Shown here one piece after another: positions 1 to 4,939 of a stretch of DNA of 5,843 bases. Within the stretch, counting starts at the first letter, position 1. Each line of letters starts with the position of its first letter. The position numbers and the translations under genes were made by a program. The notes beneath the pieces were generated by a model. The model made no database searches. It was not told the origin of the DNA and saw only the letters and a list, made by a program, of their open reading frames with translations. The stretch lies in NCBI GenBank assembly GCA_007123195.1, contig SKLO01000659.1, positions 1 through 5,843 on the forward strand, written 5' to 3'. This stretch comes from Verrucomicrobiales bacterium. GTDB lineage: Bacteria; Verrucomicrobiota; Verrucomicrobiia; Verrucomicrobiales; SKLO01.

Positions 1-172
1 CCACCTCCGCCCCCAGAATCCGCCGCCGCCCCACACTGCCCCGCGACACCCCCGGAATCATCGCCCTGGTCCGGAATCCCGCCCGATACGCCCCCGTCGG
101 CAACCCCGCCAGCTCCACCGGGTCCAGCTTCTTGTTCTCCTTCGTGTTCATCGACTTGGATCGCTCGCTCAC
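1..172 (-). CDS. Unrecognised small basic protein, N-terminal part only
   Basis: An open minus-strand frame runs off the left edge, so only about 57 codons are visible. From the internal ATG at 151-149 it reads MNTKENKKLDPVELAGLPTG, then a stretch rich in Arg and Gly (RAGFRTRAMIPG, GSVGRRRIL). I do not recognise the family and see no signal peptide or membrane segment; the basic character is compatible with nucleic-acid binding, which is only a guess. The start is uncertain. GTG at 172-170 has AGGA 7 nt upstream (183-180), whereas the ATG at 151 has no ribosome site but would fit a short leader from the promoter at 179-206. Codons are strongly G/C-ending, and a second frame is also open here, so coding status is not certain. 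It is divergent from the Rpn-like remnant at 265-396. Confidence 0.45.
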   Translation of the reverse strand, partial: MSERSKSMNTKENKKLDPVELAGLPTGAYRAGFRTRAMIPGVSRGSVGRRRILGAEV

Positions 173-178
173 CCCACC

Positions 179-206
179 ATCCTACCACCGCCGCACCGGC
201 TGTCAA
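179..206 (-). promoter_or_regulatory. Candidate sigma70-type promoter for the left-edge gene
   Basis: On the minus strand TTGACA (206-201) is a perfect -35 hexamer, followed by a 16-nt spacer and TAGGAT (184-179), a 4/6 match to the -10 consensus. Transcription would start near 172-173, next to the GTG start candidate. The transcript would then be leaderless from GTG, or carry a leader of about 20 nt before the ATG at 151. The AGGA that could serve GTG as a ribosome site lies inside the -10 hexamer, so it could only work on a transcript starting further upstream. This is prediction from sequence match alone. Confidence 0.45.
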
Positions 207-209
207 CTG

Positions 210-222
210 TATGCCTGGCATA
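210..222. promoter_or_regulatory. Perfect 13-bp palindrome, possible operator
   Basis: TATGCC-T-GGCATA is perfectly symmetric about position 216. It lies 3 nt upstream of the -35 hexamer of the candidate leftward promoter and about 43 nt upstream of the divergent Rpn-like start, in an AT-richer pocket of an otherwise very GC-rich window. The position suits an activator or a shared operator between divergent genes. It might equally be one more small hairpin repeat: the related core ATGCC-tcc-GGCAT occurs at 1950-1962. Confidence 0.4.
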
Positions 223-264
223 TTTTAGGTTGCCGTTGCCACGCCGGCCTGCCAAGACCGCGGC

Positions 265-396
265 ATGAGTGATGCCCTGTTTCGCGGCGCGTTCGCCCGG
301 CCCCTGGCCGTGCGCCAGTTCCTGTCGGCCTGGCTGACGGTCAAGCTGCTGGCGAAAGTCGACTGGCAGTCACTTGAGCCAGTGAAGGTGACCTGA
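265..396 (+). pseudogene. Remnant of Rpn/YhgA-like PD-(D/E)XK nuclease ('putative transposase'), N-terminus only
   Basis: A 43-codon frame starts MSDALFRGAFARPLAVRQFL and continues SAWLTVKLLAKVDWQSLEPVKVT before TGA. The order of a DALF..xF..P..A..FL.xxL opening and then a VDWxSLxxxKV segment matches, from memory, the first ~45 residues of the Rpn recombination-promoting nuclease / transposase_31 group, normally about 250-330 aa. The catalytic core that would follow is missing: the frame stops at 394-396 and the next 75 nt lead straight into the end of the convergent beta-propeller gene. The likeliest reading is a gene decayed by an internal deletion with its junction near 393-400. An intact very short protein is less likely. 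Family assignment is moderate because the fragment is short. Confidence 0.5.
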
Positions 397-410
397 TTTG
401 GTGCGCTTGC

Positions 411-465
411 GGCCCTCCACAGGGAGCCACGAAGGTCCGTTTCGTCCGATCAGGGACGAAGAACC
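411..465 (-). terminator. Two small hairpins after the beta-propeller gene, possible weak terminator
   Basis: The first hairpin, TTCGTCC-gatcag-GGACGAA (441-460), has a 7-bp stem and begins 11 nt past the beta-propeller stop. Flanking GGT/ACC bases (434-436 with 463-465) can extend it. The second is GGCCCT-ccac-AGGG...GCC (411-428) with a 2-nt bulge. Neither is followed by a U-rich tract on the minus strand, so classical intrinsic termination is doubtful; they may instead protect the mRNA 3' end. AGGGACGAAG (452-461) also echoes AGGGAgccACGAAG (421-434). Confidence 0.35.
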
Positions 466-471
466 AACCAC

Positions 472-1746
472 TCAGCGCAGGTCGAGGGCGACCAGGCGGC
501 CGTCGTTGTTGCGGGCGTAGAGACGGCCGTTGACGAGGGCGGGCGGAGCCCATACGACGCGGGGCAGCACCTGTAGCTGACCGAGTTCGCGGTAGCCGGC
601 GGGACTGGCGTCGGCCAGGATCATCTCGCCCTGTTCGCTGAGCGCGATCACCTTGCCGTCGACCACCAGCACGTTGCCGCGGTTGCCGGAAAGGCGCTGG
701 CTCCAGACCACGCGTCCGTTGCGGAAGTCGATGCATACCAGCTCGGCGCGGGCGCGGTTGTCACCGCTGACGGCGTAGATGTGTCCGTCGTGATGCACGG
801 CGTTCTGGAACTGGAGTTGCACATCGGGCTGGCGCCAGGCGATGCTGGTGCGGGCGCCGCGGACATCGACCCGGGCCGACCCGGCGCCGTAGCCGGAGCC
901 GATGAACCAGGCGCCGTCGACCCGCACCGGGCGGGAGGCGTTGACGTCGAAGCTGGTGTTCCACTCCTGGTGGAACGCGGTCTGACCGTCGGCCAACCGG
1001 TAGCCGACCAGGCCGTGGGCGTTGAACCAGACGCCGACGGCGTTGCCGCCGCTGCCGGTGACGACCGGGGCGGCGTAGCCGGCGCCGCTGCCGGCAGCGC
1101 GCCAGACGTCCTCGCCGGTGAGCTTGTTGACCGCCACGACGGACGCCTCGGCGGCGCCGGGATCGAGCAGCAGCAGATCGCCGTGGACCACCGGCGAGGC
1201 GGCGTAACCCCATGAGGGGCGGTTGCCACCGAAGTCATCGACGTAGTTGCGGGTCCACAGCACGCGGCCGTCGGCGGCGCTGAGACAGTGGACGAGGCCG
1301 GACTTGCTGACAGTGTAGACGCGGTCGCCATCGACCAACGGGGTGGCAGACGGGCCGCCGGTATACATCTTCGGATCGCGCGCCTCGCGATAATCGTGCG
1401 ACCAGATCTCGCGGCCGGTTTCGGCGTCGAGGCACCAGACCGTGTCGCGGTTGCGGCGGTTGCCCATGGTGTAAAGCCGGCCGTTGGCGACGACGATGGA
1501 GGAGCAACCTGTGCCGACCTCGGCGCGCCAGAGTTCGCGCGGGGGTCGCTGGTTCCACTGCTGGTTCCAACCGGATTCGTCCGAGGTGCCGTCGCCGTTG
1601 GGGCCAAGGAACTGCGGCCAGTCGGAGCCGCGGGCGGGGCCGGATCCGAGCGGGCCGGCGATTCCGGCGAGCGCGAGCAGGACCGCCACCAGCAACGGAA
1701 TCGTGGCGGCGGTCGGCGACTGGGCGAGGGATCGAATCGAACTCAT
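472..1746 (-). CDS. Secreted PQQ-like beta-propeller repeat protein
   Basis: A 424-residue protein beginning MSSIRSLAQS. Residues ~14-39 form a hydrophobic Sec-type signal peptide (PLLVAVLLALAGIAG), so it is probably periplasmic or exported. The mature part opens SDWPQFLGPNGDGTSDE, the usual start of PQQ/WD-like propeller proteins common in Planctomycetes and Verrucomicrobia. Propeller blades show the repeat D-x-x-TG-x-x-x-W: LDAETGREIW (~106), LSAADGRVLW (~155), VNKLTGEDVW (~206) and IDFRNGRVVW (~339), ending NNDGRLVALDLR. I see no catalytic dehydrogenase domain or haem motif, so the PQQ name describes the fold and a binding or scaffold role is likelier than redox catalysis. I chose the ATG at 1746-1744 because the signal peptide follows directly; no Shine-Dalgarno is visible. 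The frame stays open to 1962, but that extension runs through the repeat-rich spacer. The gene is probably separate from the operon upstream, given the 470-nt gap. Confidence 0.85.
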   Translation of the reverse strand: MSSIRSLAQSPTAATIPLLVAVLLALAGIAGPLGSGPARGSDWPQFLGPNGDGTSDESGWNQQWNQRPPRELWRAEVGTGCSSIVVANGRLYTMGNRRNRDTVWCLDAETGREIWSHDYREARDPKMYTGGPSATPLVDGDRVYTVSKSGLVHCLSAADGRVLWTRNYVDDFGGNRPSWGYAASPVVHGDLLLLDPGAAEASVVAVNKLTGEDVWRAAGSGAGYAAPVVTGSGGNAVGVWFNAHGLVGYRLADGQTAFHQEWNTSFDVNASRPVRVDGAWFIGSGYGAGSARVDVRGARTSIAWRQPDVQLQFQNAVHHDGHIYAVSGDNRARAELVCIDFRNGRVVWSQRLSGNRGNVLVVDGKVIALSEQGEMILADASPAGYRELGQLQVLPRVVWAPPALVNGRLYARNNDGRLVALDLR

Positions 1747-1826
1747 GGCAGGTGTGGGAAATGTCGACGGGATTACGCCGGGGGATGGTTCTTGGTTGTT
1801 GTCCGCGGGGCGGCCGCATGATGGCA

Positions 1827-1844
1827 CGGGAACGGGATCGGGAG
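1827..1844. repeat. Three tandem hexamers (CGGGAN)
   Basis: CGGGAA-CGGGAT-CGGGAG in direct succession; on the minus strand CTCCCG-ATCCCG-TTCCCG. The repeat ends about 80 nt upstream of the beta-propeller start, so it lies in that gene's leader or promoter region. It could be a regulator-binding array or chance in C-rich leader sequence. Confidence 0.5.
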
Positions 1845-1858
1845 CAAGGGCGGCTGCC

Positions 1859-1885
1859 GCCGGGATGGACGCCCCGGCCGGGATG
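1859..1885. repeat. 9-bp direct repeat flanking a short spacer
   Basis: GCCGGGATG occurs at 1859-1867 and again at 1877-1885, an 18-nt period. The second copy overlaps a perfect palindrome CCCGGCCGGG (1873-1882). No function is evident. Confidence 0.45.
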
Positions 1886-1905
1886 AGATAATGCGGGGTG
1901 GGGTA

Positions 1906-1939
1906 AGCCGGTGGTGTTTGCTGCGCCCTGCCACCGGCT
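1906..1939. repeat. Long-loop inverted repeat, 9-bp stem
   Basis: AGCCGGTGG (1906-1914) pairs perfectly with CCACCGGCT (1931-1939) around a 16-nt loop. With the hairpins at 1949-1970 it makes a compound unit. The minus-strand form, AGCCGGTGG...GCGCAGC...CCACCGGCT after a CATGCCGGAGGCATG motif, looks like a recurrent intergenic repeat of Planctomycetes/Verrucomicrobia genomes (recalled, not searched). Confidence 0.6.
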
Positions 1940-1948
1940 ATCGGATGG

Positions 1949-1970
1949 CATGCCTCCGGCATGTTCCGGA
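1949..1970. repeat. Two overlapping, mutually exclusive hairpins
   Basis: CATGCC-tcc-GGCATG (1949-1963) forms a 6-bp stem with a 3-nt loop. TCCGG (1955-1959) can instead pair with CCGGA (1966-1970). Both use bases 1958-1959, so only one can form at a time. Confidence 0.55.
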
Positions 1971-1997
1971 GTTAGGCCCCACGAAGGGAAGTTGCTG

Positions 1998-2068
1998 CGC
2001 ACGGCTGTGCGGGGCGCGTGGCCGAGGCTACCTCGTGCCGGGGCTCGTGCGTCGACCCCGATTTATCG
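1998..2068. repeat. Chain of three short inverted repeats
   Basis: CGCAC-ggct-GTGCG (1998-2011), CGAGG-cta-CCTCG (2023-2035) and CGAT-tt-ATCG (2059-2068) follow one another with 11- and 23-nt gaps. Each is short and could arise by chance in GC-rich DNA; the clustering is what stands out. Confidence 0.4.
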
Positions 2069-2143
2069 CCTCAAGTCAAAGCACCCGACTCGCGACTGCG
2101 GGCGCCTGGAGCAAGGGGATTTTGGCAGCGGCTTGCCATTGGC

Positions 2144-2167
2144 GGAGCAGACAGAAATGTCTACTCC
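2144..2167. repeat. 10-bp-stem hairpin with 4-nt loop
   Basis: GGAGCAGACA (2144-2153) and TGTCTACTCC (2158-2167) pair around GAAA. On plus-strand RNA there is one C-A mismatch (2148/2163) and a GNRA-type GAAA loop. On minus-strand RNA the same position is a G-U wobble, giving ten continuous pairs with a UUUC loop. GGC/GCC outside (2173-2175 with 2141-2143) can add three pairs across a bulge. It lies 50 nt after the plsC stop with no U-tract, so it is not a standard terminator. Confidence 0.6.
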
Positions 2168-2189
2168 ACTCTGCCTGCCGGCATTCCAC

Positions 2190-2212
2190 CTGACTCCTGA
2201 CCCCTGACGGGG
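2190..2212. repeat. Heptamer direct repeat (CTGACNC) with small hairpin, just after plsC
   Basis: CTGAC occurs three times at an exact 7-nt period (2190, 2197, 2204). The last copy is the loop of CCCC-tgac-GGGG (2201-2212), a hairpin beginning 4 nt past the plsC stop on the minus strand. It could mark the mRNA 3' end, but there is no U-tract. Confidence 0.5.
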
Positions 2213-2216
2213 CGGC

Positions 2217-2840
2217 TCATTGGCCCGGCTGCAGGCTGGCGATGGCCTGCATGACGAGTTGGGCGATCCGGCGCGGGTCGGGTTTGCCGTCGATGGTGGC
2301 GGCGCGCAGCAGGTCGTCGGGGGCCAGGGGTTCGCCGATCACGAGGCGGACCTGGGCGGGGCGCGGGAATTTGGCGCCGCGCGGGAGGGCGTCGAAGGAG
2401 CCGAACAGGCGCACCGGTTGGACCGGCACACCGGCCTTGGCCACGATCATGCCGATCCCGGCCCCGGCCTGTCCGAGCCGGCCGTCACGGGTGCGGGTGC
2501 CCTCGGGGAAAATCACCACTCGATGCCCCCCTCGCAGCACCGAGAGAATCCGGCGGATGGTGGCGAGGTCGGGTCGCTCGCGATTGATCGGGATGGTGTT
2601 GCAACGGCGCAGGATGGCCTCGGCGAGGCCGGGCGCGAACAGCGACGAGCGGGCGACAAAGTGGACCGGGTTGTCATAGGCGATGCCGACCAAGGGCGGG
2701 TCGAAGTAGCTGGCGTGATTGCACGCGATCAGCGCGGGGCCGTCGTCGATGCGGTGCTCGAGACCCTCGGCCTGGTAGTCGAACAGGCCTCGCGCCAGCT
2801 CGCGCGAGAGGTGGTAACCGAACTTATAAATCCAACTCAT
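2217..2840 (-). CDS. plsC: 1-acyl-sn-glycerol-3-phosphate acyltransferase (PlsC family)
   Basis: A 207-residue protein of the PlsC/LPLAT family, which moves an acyl chain onto the sn-2 position of lysophosphatidate to make phosphatidate at the inner face of the membrane. Visible motifs in order: the catalytic HX4D box in NHASYFDP (H42, D47), VARSSLF (~63-68), INRERPD (~85-91), the phosphate-binding FPEGTRTRDG (111-120), and VPVQPVRL (~138-145) of block IV. The protein is near the short end of the family. Its N-terminus (MSWIYKFGYHLSRELARGLF) is amphipathic rather than a clear membrane helix. The start is the ATG at 2840-2838, which overlaps the cmk stop as ATGA, the usual sign of translational coupling; no Shine-Dalgarno is seen. 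The cmk-plsC pairing is a known bacterial neighbourhood. The exact acyl donor and acceptor cannot be read from the sequence. Confidence 0.94.
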   Translation of the reverse strand: MSWIYKFGYHLSRELARGLFDYQAEGLEHRIDDGPALIACNHASYFDPPLVGIAYDNPVHFVARSSLFAPGLAEAILRRCNTIPINRERPDLATIRRILSVLRGGHRVVIFPEGTRTRDGRLGQAGAGIGMIVAKAGVPVQPVRLFGSFDALPRGAKFPRPAQVRLVIGEPLAPDDLLRAATIDGKPDPRRIAQLVMQAIASLQPGQ

Positions 2841-3535
2841 GTGACCGGGGTCGCGCGTTGCAGCAGGTCGGCGGGGTAGTTCCAGGCGGCCAGTTGTTGC
2901 AGCACCCTGGCGACGACCTGATCGAGGTCGAGCTCGGAACTGTCGATCACGCAGGCGCCGTCGGCCACCATCAGCGGCGCGTTCTTGCGCGAGGAATCCA
3001 TGCGGTCGCGCATGGTGACGGTGTCGGTGATGCCCTGGGCCTCGCGGCGGCGGGCTCGCACCTCTTCCGAGGCGTCGATGTAAAACTTGAACCGGGTGTC
3101 GGGAAACACGACCGAGCCGATGTCGCGTCCCTCCATCACGACCGGTGCCTCCCGGCCGAGGCGGCGCTGGCATTCGACCAGCAACTGCCGCACCAGCGGC
3201 ACACGGGCGACCCAGGACACGCCGCGGTTGACGGCGTCGTCGGACAGGCGGGCCGAGGGATCCTCACCTTCCACCAGGATCGTCGAGCGTCCGTCCTTGA
3301 GACGGCAGTCGAGGTCGAGGGTGGCGACCCAGGCGGCGACGGCGGTTTCGCTGCCGATGTCGACCCCGTCCCGCAGCGCGGCCCAGGTGACCGCGCGGTA
3401 CATTTCGCCGGTGTTGACGTAGTCGATGGCCAGGGCGGAGGCCAGCCGCCGGGCGACGCTGCTCTTGCCGGAGGCGGCGGGGCCGTCGATGGCGACCACA
3501 GTCGGCGGATTGGTGGTATTGTCAGGTTCGGTCAC
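2837..3535 (-). CDS. cmk: Cytidylate kinase (CMP/dCMP kinase)
   Basis: A 232-residue P-loop kinase that phosphorylates CMP and dCMP with ATP in the cytoplasm. Motifs: Walker A IDGPAASGKSS (16-26); nucleotide-binding YVNTGEMYRA (39-48); GRDIGSVVFPDTRFKFYIDAS (136-156, residues G136-R137-D138 conserved); Arg-rich lid VRARRR (~159-164); and DRMDSSRKNAPL (177-188), which carries the D and R that contact CMP, then VIDSSELDLDQVV. Length and motif order match the standard bacterial enzyme. Position 41 is Asn where many family members have Asp (YLDTG). The start is GTG at 3535-3533, since the only later Met is inside a core motif; there is no Shine-Dalgarno. It follows aroA by 66 nt and overlaps plsC by 4 nt. 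The 66-nt gap is strongly C-over-G on the transcribed strand. Confidence 0.96.
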   Translation of the reverse strand: MTEPDNTTNPPTVVAIDGPAASGKSSVARRLASALAIDYVNTGEMYRAVTWAALRDGVDIGSETAVAAWVATLDLDCRLKDGRSTILVEGEDPSARLSDDAVNRGVSWVARVPLVRQLLVECQRRLGREAPVVMEGRDIGSVVFPDTRFKFYIDASEEVRARRREAQGITDTVTMRDRMDSSRKNAPLMVADGACVIDSSELDLDQVVARVLQQLAAWNYPADLLQRATPVT

Positions 3536-3601
3536 GCGGAATCGGGAAAAGTTCGGGGTGCGGGCGGGGTGGTGCAGGCCGGGCGCGGGATGGTGGTGTG
3601 G

Positions 3602-4939
3602 TCAGCCGGTGGCGCGCTGGTCGAGCACGATATTGAGGTGTTGCTGGAACAGGGGATACGAGGTGGCCACGCAGGCGGTGTCGGCCATGATGGTGCGGCC
3701 GTGGGCGCGCAGGCCGGCGACGGCGAAGCTCATGGCCAGCCGGTGATCGCCGAAGCTTTCCAGCCTGGCACCATGCAGCGGGTGACCGCCCTCGATGGTC
3801 ATGCCGTCGTCGTAGTCGGTGACGGCGGCGCCCATGGCCCGCAGGTTGGCGGCGACGGCGGCGATGCGATCGGTTTCCTTGACCCGCAGTTCGGCCGCGC
3901 CGCGGATGGCGGTGGGTCCGTGGGCGAGCGCACCGGCGACTGCGAGCACCGGCAGTTCGTCGATGATGTTGGGGATCTCCGCGCCTTCCATGACGGTGCC
4001 CCGGAGGCCGGCGGTGGTGCCTTGAACCACCACGTCGCCGAGCGGCTCGCCGCCGCTTTCGCCGGCCGGATCGGGGATGACCTCGATCTCGGCGCCCATC
4101 CGGCGGAGCACGTCGATGATGCCGGTGCGGGTGGGATTGAGCCCGACCCCGCGGATCCGCACCCGGCTGCCGGGCGAACTGGCGGCGGCGACCATCCAGA
4201 ACGCGGCCGAGGAGATGTCGCCAGGCACCACCACGCGACCGGTGGCCTGGGGCAGTTGCGGTCCGTCGACAGCGATGGTGGCGCCGTCGCGGTGCCAGCG
4301 GATGCCGAAGGTGTCGAACATGCGTTCGGTATGGTCGCGGGTGGGCGTGGGCTCGATCACCCGGGTGGTGCCGTCGGCAAACAGCCCGGCCAGCAGCACG
4401 CAGCTTTTGACTTGGGCGCTGGCCACCGGCAGCGGGTAATCGATGGCCTGCAGCGGCGAGCATCCATGCACGGTGAGGGGCGCGGTCTGGCGGCTGCCGT
4501 GGCCGGTGAGGCGGGCGCCCATACGTTCCAGCGGTTCGATGATGCGGTTCATCGGCCGCTGGTTGAGCGAGTGGTCGCCGCCGAGTTCGCAGCTGAATTC
4601 CTGGCCGGCCAGGATGCCGGCCAGCAGCCGCATGGTGGTGCCAGAATTGCCGCAGTCGATGAGCTTTTCAGGTGCCTGCAGGCGGCCGCCGACACCCTGC
4701 ACCCGCACCTTGGCGCGGCCGGTGGCCTGGCCGTCGTCGAGCAGCTCGGCCCTGGCGCCAAGCGCGGTCATGGCGCCGAGCGAGGCGTGGCAGTCCTCGC
4801 TGGGCAGAAAGCCTTCGATCAGGCTCTCGCCCTGCGCCAGGCCGCCGAGCAGGGCGGCGCGGTGGGAGATGCTCTTGTCGCCGGGGACGCGCAGATCGAG
4901 GTCGAATCGTTCGACCGGTTCAACAGTGATTTCAGGCAT
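3602..4939 (-). CDS. aroA: 3-phosphoshikimate 1-carboxyvinyltransferase (EPSP synthase)
   Basis: A 445-residue EPSP synthase, which joins shikimate-3-phosphate and phosphoenolpyruvate in the sixth shikimate step. Signatures are complete: VPGDKSISHRA (18-28, catalytic Lys22), CGNSGTTMRLL (96-106), GDHSLNQRPMNR (121-132), AQVKSCVLLAGL (175-186), TRDHTERM (200-207), PGDISSAAFW (239-248), NIIDELPVLA (324-333, catalytic Asp327), LRVKETDRI (351-359, Glu355) and FGDHRLAMSFAVAGL (396-410). The GNSGT loop, with Gly100 matching the Gly96 linked to glyphosate sensitivity in E. coli, resembles the Bacillus-type form; I would not predict inhibitor tolerance from it. The start is the ATG at 4939-4937, with the typical short run before PGDKS. 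It overlaps the upstream dehydrogenase by 8 nt (ATGCCTGA), which implies co-translation. No frameshift or lost residue is seen. Confidence 0.97.
   Translation of the reverse strand: MPEITVEPVERFDLDLRVPGDKSISHRAALLGGLAQGESLIEGFLPSEDCHASLGAMTALGARAELLDDGQATGRAKVRVQGVGGRLQAPEKLIDCGNSGTTMRLLAGILAGQEFSCELGGDHSLNQRPMNRIIEPLERMGARLTGHGSRQTAPLTVHGCSPLQAIDYPLPVASAQVKSCVLLAGLFADGTTRVIEPTPTRDHTERMFDTFGIRWHRDGATIAVDGPQLPQATGRVVVPGDISSAAFWMVAAASSPGSRVRIRGVGLNPTRTGIIDVLRRMGAEIEVIPDPAGESGGEPLGDVVVQGTTAGLRGTVMEGAEIPNIIDELPVLAVAGALAHGPTAIRGAAELRVKETDRIAAVAANLRAMGAAVTDYDDGMTIEGGHPLHGARLESFGDHRLAMSFAVAGLRAHGRTIMADTACVATSYPLFQQHLNIVLDQRATG

Larger units (their letters stand above)
1747..2216. other. 470-nt intergenic spacer packed with inverted and direct repeats, no gene seen
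   Basis: No reading frame here looks like protein: open frames on both strands give Arg/Pro/Gly-rich or mixed products and cross the repeats. The spacer holds a hexamer repeat (1827-1844), a 9-bp direct repeat (1859-1885), a long-loop hairpin (1906-1939), overlapping hairpins (1949-1970), small hairpins at 1998-2011, 2023-2035 and 2059-2068, a 10-bp-stem hairpin (2144-2167), and a heptamer repeat with hairpin (2190-2212). It should also contain the promoter of the beta-propeller gene, but I find no convincing -35/-10 pair. The sequence resembles the small dispersed intergenic repeats of PVC-group genomes; that resemblance is from memory. Confidence 0.6.

Noticed and set aside
648..1821. Long open frames on both strands over the beta-propeller gene
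   Set aside because: These are Arg-, Ser/Thr/Pro- or Gly/Asp-rich shadows of the gene in other frames; only the chosen frame shows a signal peptide and TG-x-x-x-W blades.
1816..1855. Promoter for the beta-propeller gene (TTGCTC, 18 nt, CATCAT on the minus strand)
   Set aside because: Both hexamers match the sigma70 consensus poorly, and a match of this quality is expected by chance.
1747..1962. N-terminal extension of the beta-propeller gene to an ATG at 1962
   Set aside because: The extra 72 codons are Pro/Ala-rich, run through the hairpin repeats, and would bury the signal peptide that begins at the ATG at 1746.
1891..2207. Overlapping plus-strand open frames of 60-100 codons in the spacer
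   Set aside because: They cross several hairpins and direct repeats, have no ribosome sites, and give mixed Cys/Arg/His-rich products without family resemblance.
2201..2212. Intrinsic terminator after plsC
   Set aside because: The CCCC/GGGG stem has only 4 bp and no U-tract follows on the minus strand, so I list it only as a repeat/hairpin.
2841..3173. Upstream extension of plsC
   Set aside because: It lies inside cmk in another frame and gives an Arg/Pro/Gly-rich sequence; the PlsC fold begins at the ATG overlapping the cmk stop.
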